Assembly: GCF_015594925.2 (NCBI RefSeq)
Contig: NZ_CP087590.1
Coordinates: 2,108,001-2,172,000 of the forward strand
Reading direction: 5' to 3'
Length of the DNA stretch: 64,000 nt
From: Vibrio sp. VB16
Lineage (GTDB): Bacteria; Pseudomonadota; Gammaproteobacteria; Enterobacterales; Vibrionaceae
Shown in pieces: positions 62,002 to 64,000 of the stretch; position 1 is the first letter of the stretch; each line of letters opens with the position of its first letter. Both the position numbers and the translations under genes were made by a program. Below the pieces are notes generated by a model. The model ran no database searches, was not told where the DNA came from, and saw nothing but the letters and a program-made list of their open reading frames with translations.

Positions 62002-63381
62002 ATGCTGGCTTCTTCTAACAATATTTTTCTTACAGGGTCGTTACCTTTAGTATTTATGAAAACCGCAGCACCTATTATTTTAATGATGTTAGTAAATGGT
62101 TCGTTCTCACTGGTTGACGCCTATTTTTTAGGTGAGTATGTGGGCACTCAAGCTCTTACCGCTGTTACCTCTGTATTCCCTGCATTTATGTTACTTGTCG
62201 CCTTGTCGAGTTGGGTGTCTGCTGGCTTTTCTAGTGTCATGGCAAGATTACTAGGTGCAAATAAAAAAACACAAGCGATTGAAGCTTACGCACAAGCCAT
62301 GACGTTATCTATGTTTGTTTGCTTGATGCTAATTTTATTATTTTTAGTTGGTGGCAAAGACTTGGTATGGTTTGTTAACAATGGTTCTGAGAGCTTATCG
62401 GCCATAAGCTATGACTACTTATCACTTATGGTATTTTTCTCGCCTTTATTATTTGTTCTTACCATTAATAGCGATAGTTTACGTTGTGAAGGGCAAATGG
62501 CTTTTATGGCCTTAGTGCCTTTGTTATCTGTATTGTTGAACGTAGTATTTAACTATCTTTTTATTGCGGTACTTAATTGGGGAGTGGTGGGGTCTGTTTA
62601 TGGCACTTTACTGGCACAAACATTATCACTATTAGCGGTGTACTTTTTTCGCCGTTACCACAAAACGGTATTAAAGGTTTCTATTCTTCGCTTTACTGCA
62701 AGTCGTCATTGTTGGTCTGACTTTTTAGCTTTAGGCGCACCGACAAGTTTGTCTTATGTCGGGGTGGCGCTATCTTCTGCGTTTATTTTATATAACTTAC
62801 AAATTTGGAGTAACGCGGACTACAGCATGACCGTTGCAGCTTATGGCATTATTACGCGGATCATGACATTTATCTTCCTGCCTTTATTAGGACTGAGCAT
62901 GGCGTTTCAAACCATATTAGGGAATAACATTGGTGCGAAAGAATGGCTTAGGTCAAACAGTGCAATTAAAATCTCCATCGTCATTGCCTTTATCTATTGT
63001 TTTTGTTGTCAGTTGTTTATTTTACTGTTTAAAGATCAATTAGGTAGCGTATTTTTGAATGACGAAAATGTGAATGCAGAAGTAGCGCGCATTATACCCA
63101 TTATGTCATCCGCTTTACTTTTACTCGGCCCGCTAATGATGATTGGTGTTGTATTCCAATCCATGGGGGATGCGAAAAGAGCCGCTATATTAAGATTGGC
63201 AAAGGTATACTTATTTACTTTACCTTTAATTTTTATAATGCCAATGCTATTTGCAGAACCAGGTATTTGGCTAGCGGGTCCGAGTTCAGAGTTTTTAGCA
63301 TTGTTACTGACCATTACTGTTTTGTATCAACGTCGCCAAAAATTTGGCAATCCGTTTGGCTTGTTTTTTGAAGATAGATAA
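62002..63381 (+). CDS. MATE-family multidrug/Na+ antiporter
   Basis: 459 residues with twelve predicted membrane helices in two related halves. The first contains GSLPLVFMKTAAPIILMMLV and SLVDAYFLGEYVGTQALTAV (conserved Asp). The second starts near LALGAPTSLSYVGVALSSAF, with a later NIGAKEWLRS matching the family GA motif. It exports organic cations or drugs using Na+ or H+. Preceded by AGGAATG. Probably in one transcript with the AraC/GyrI gene. Confidence 0.92.
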   Translation: MLASSNNIFLTGSLPLVFMKTAAPIILMMLVNGSFSLVDAYFLGEYVGTQALTAVTSVFPAFMLLVALSSWVSAGFSSVMARLLGANKKTQAIEAYAQAMTLSMFVCLMLILLFLVGGKDLVWFVNNGSESLSAISYDYLSLMVFFSPLLFVLTINSDSLRCEGQMAFMALVPLLSVLLNVVFNYLFIAVLNWGVVGSVYGTLLAQTLSLLAVYFFRRYHKTVLKVSILRFTASRHCWSDFLALGAPTSLSYVGVALSSAFILYNLQIWSNADYSMTVAAYGIITRIMTFIFLPLLGLSMAFQTILGNNIGAKEWLRSNSAIKISIVIAFIYCFCCQLFILLFKDQLGSVFLNDENVNAEVARIIPIMSSALLLLGPLMMIGVVFQSMGDAKRAAILRLAKVYLFTLPLIFIMPMLFAEPGIWLAGPSSEFLALLLTITVLYQRRQKFGNPFGLFFEDR

Positions 63382-63390
63382 TCTGCATCA

Positions 63391-63518
63391 AAAAGGACAT
63401 GCACCTAACCTAAACAACACCACACTCCCTATACGCCCGCCACGACCTGCGGAATGCTTCTCGTCTTTAAGTTACGTGCATTCCCACGCGGGAACGAGAA
63501 AGGCGGGAGCGTGGGAAC
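63391..63518 (+). mobile_element. Repeated element, copy E (heavily deleted)
   Basis: Begins AAAAGGACATGCACC, then AACCTAAACAACACCACACT (5' part of the ORF), then a deletion to GCGGAATGCTTCTCGTCTTT and a TAA. The REP hairpin TTCCCACGC / GCGTGGGAA is interrupted by an extra segment (63490-63508). Non-functional. Confidence 0.75.
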
Positions 63519-63819
63519 AAGAGATATTCTGGGTCATTGAGCGTTCTTTCTTTAGTGTGCTTAGGAACAAAGCGACTCATCTCTATGTTAATGTCTTTAC
63601 GAACCTCGTTCTCTTGCAATAGCTTATTAACCTGATTAGGTCTACATTTTCTTACCTATAGGGTAACTTATTGTAGATCATGCTCTACTTGTTTTCCCTA
63701 GATAAACGGCCTATCGAATCAAAAGAGCATTTTTTGACACAAATAGGTAATATATTATTCACTCACTCGCGGTATCATATTATTTTCGCACAAGGAATGC
63801 TCAATGAATGGAGTTCTAT
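63519..63819. promoter_or_regulatory. Upstream region of cpdP
   Basis: No gene seen. CTATTTGTGTC-like and AT-rich stretches near 63740-63790 may form its promoter. No clear operator. Confidence 0.4.
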
Positions 63820-64000
63820 ATGTTTAAAAATCAATTAACGGTGTTACTTACCGCTTGCTTATGTGTTTTTTCTTTTATTGCTCAATCCGCCAGTTTTGAT
63901 ACTGTTGTTTTAGGTAATAAAGGGGGAATACAAGATGGTAACTTAACCGCTTTTTTAATTAAAAGTGAACAAGATCCTAATTATGTCATGCTCGATTCAG
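63820..64000 (+). CDS. cpdP: Periplasmic class II 3',5'-cyclic-nucleotide phosphodiesterase, 5' part
   Basis: About 60 codons before the window ends. Signal peptide MFKNQLTVLLTACLCVFSFI then AQSAS. The mature start FDTVVLGNKGGIQDGNLTAF LI and the following YVMLD agree with the N-terminus of Vibrio fischeri CpdP as I remember it, a periplasmic enzyme that hydrolyses 3',5'-cyclic nucleotides. The catalytic HxHLDH motif lies beyond the window. GGAG is 7 bp before the ATG. Confidence 0.88.
   Translation, partial: MFKNQLTVLLTACLCVFSFIAQSASFDTVVLGNKGGIQDGNLTAFLIKSEQDPNYVMLDS

Overview
The window looks like a chromosome segment from a marine gammaproteobacterium of the Vibrionaceae, most likely Vibrio or Aliivibrio. 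This rests on a cpdP-type periplasmic cyclic-nucleotide phosphodiesterase at the right edge, a UlaR-like regulator at the left edge, integron-type attC cassettes, low-to-moderate GC, a Vibrio-style REP hairpin and many LysR/MCP/PTS genes. No rRNA, tRNA or CRISPR array was seen.

Layout. 1-2.7 kb: ulaR 3' end and a chemoreceptor. 2.8-14.8 kb: an accessory mosaic with a methyltransferase-HNH fusion, orphan small proteins, an IS110 relic, a three-gene integron-type cassette run (11.8-13.6 kb), an IS91 relic, and three copies of a ~642-bp repeated element. 14.8-20.8 kb: a nitroreductase/pirin/DoxX operon with a divergent LysR gene, another LysR/DUF1330 pair, a GNAT gene and a reversed cassette. 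21.2-31.4 kb: a chaperone-usher fimbrial cluster (pilin, chaperone, usher, OmpA protein, adhesins) with a segmental duplication that made a further adhesin. 31.5-36.2 kb: porin, M19 dipeptidase, AraC and DeoR regulators. 36.4-42.3 kb: a six-gene operon with an ABC importer, a metallo-beta-lactamase-fold protein and two phosphatase-fold proteins. 42.3-57.9 kb: a patchwork of LysR genes, small enzymes, gene relics and dispersed repeats. 57.9-64 kb: an RpiR-controlled PTS transporter, AraC/GyrI regulator, MATE exporter and the start of cpdP.

The most unusual object is the ~642-bp element present in two intact copies (4944-5585 and 10174-10816), one copy truncated at its 5' side (about 14389-14800) and two decayed copies (57677-57842, 63391-63518). 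Each intact copy has a structured leader, a 60-64 aa protein and a REP hairpin. Between the two intact copies the stem sequences differ while pairing is kept. A short copy-specific word also occurs in three places (sense, antisense, sense), so the middle strand can pair with either the upstream strand or a hairpin loop next to the ribosome binding site. This suggests a copy-specific RNA switch or guide that I do not recognise.

A second theme is rearrangement. A motif of the form GTGTRTGTCC (or its complement) occurs repeatedly near junctions of duplicated or truncated genes. A TTTTGTCCAGAAATG motif brackets single accessory genes. The operon at 36.4-42.3 kb is predicted to import and dephosphorylate a phosphorylated organic compound.
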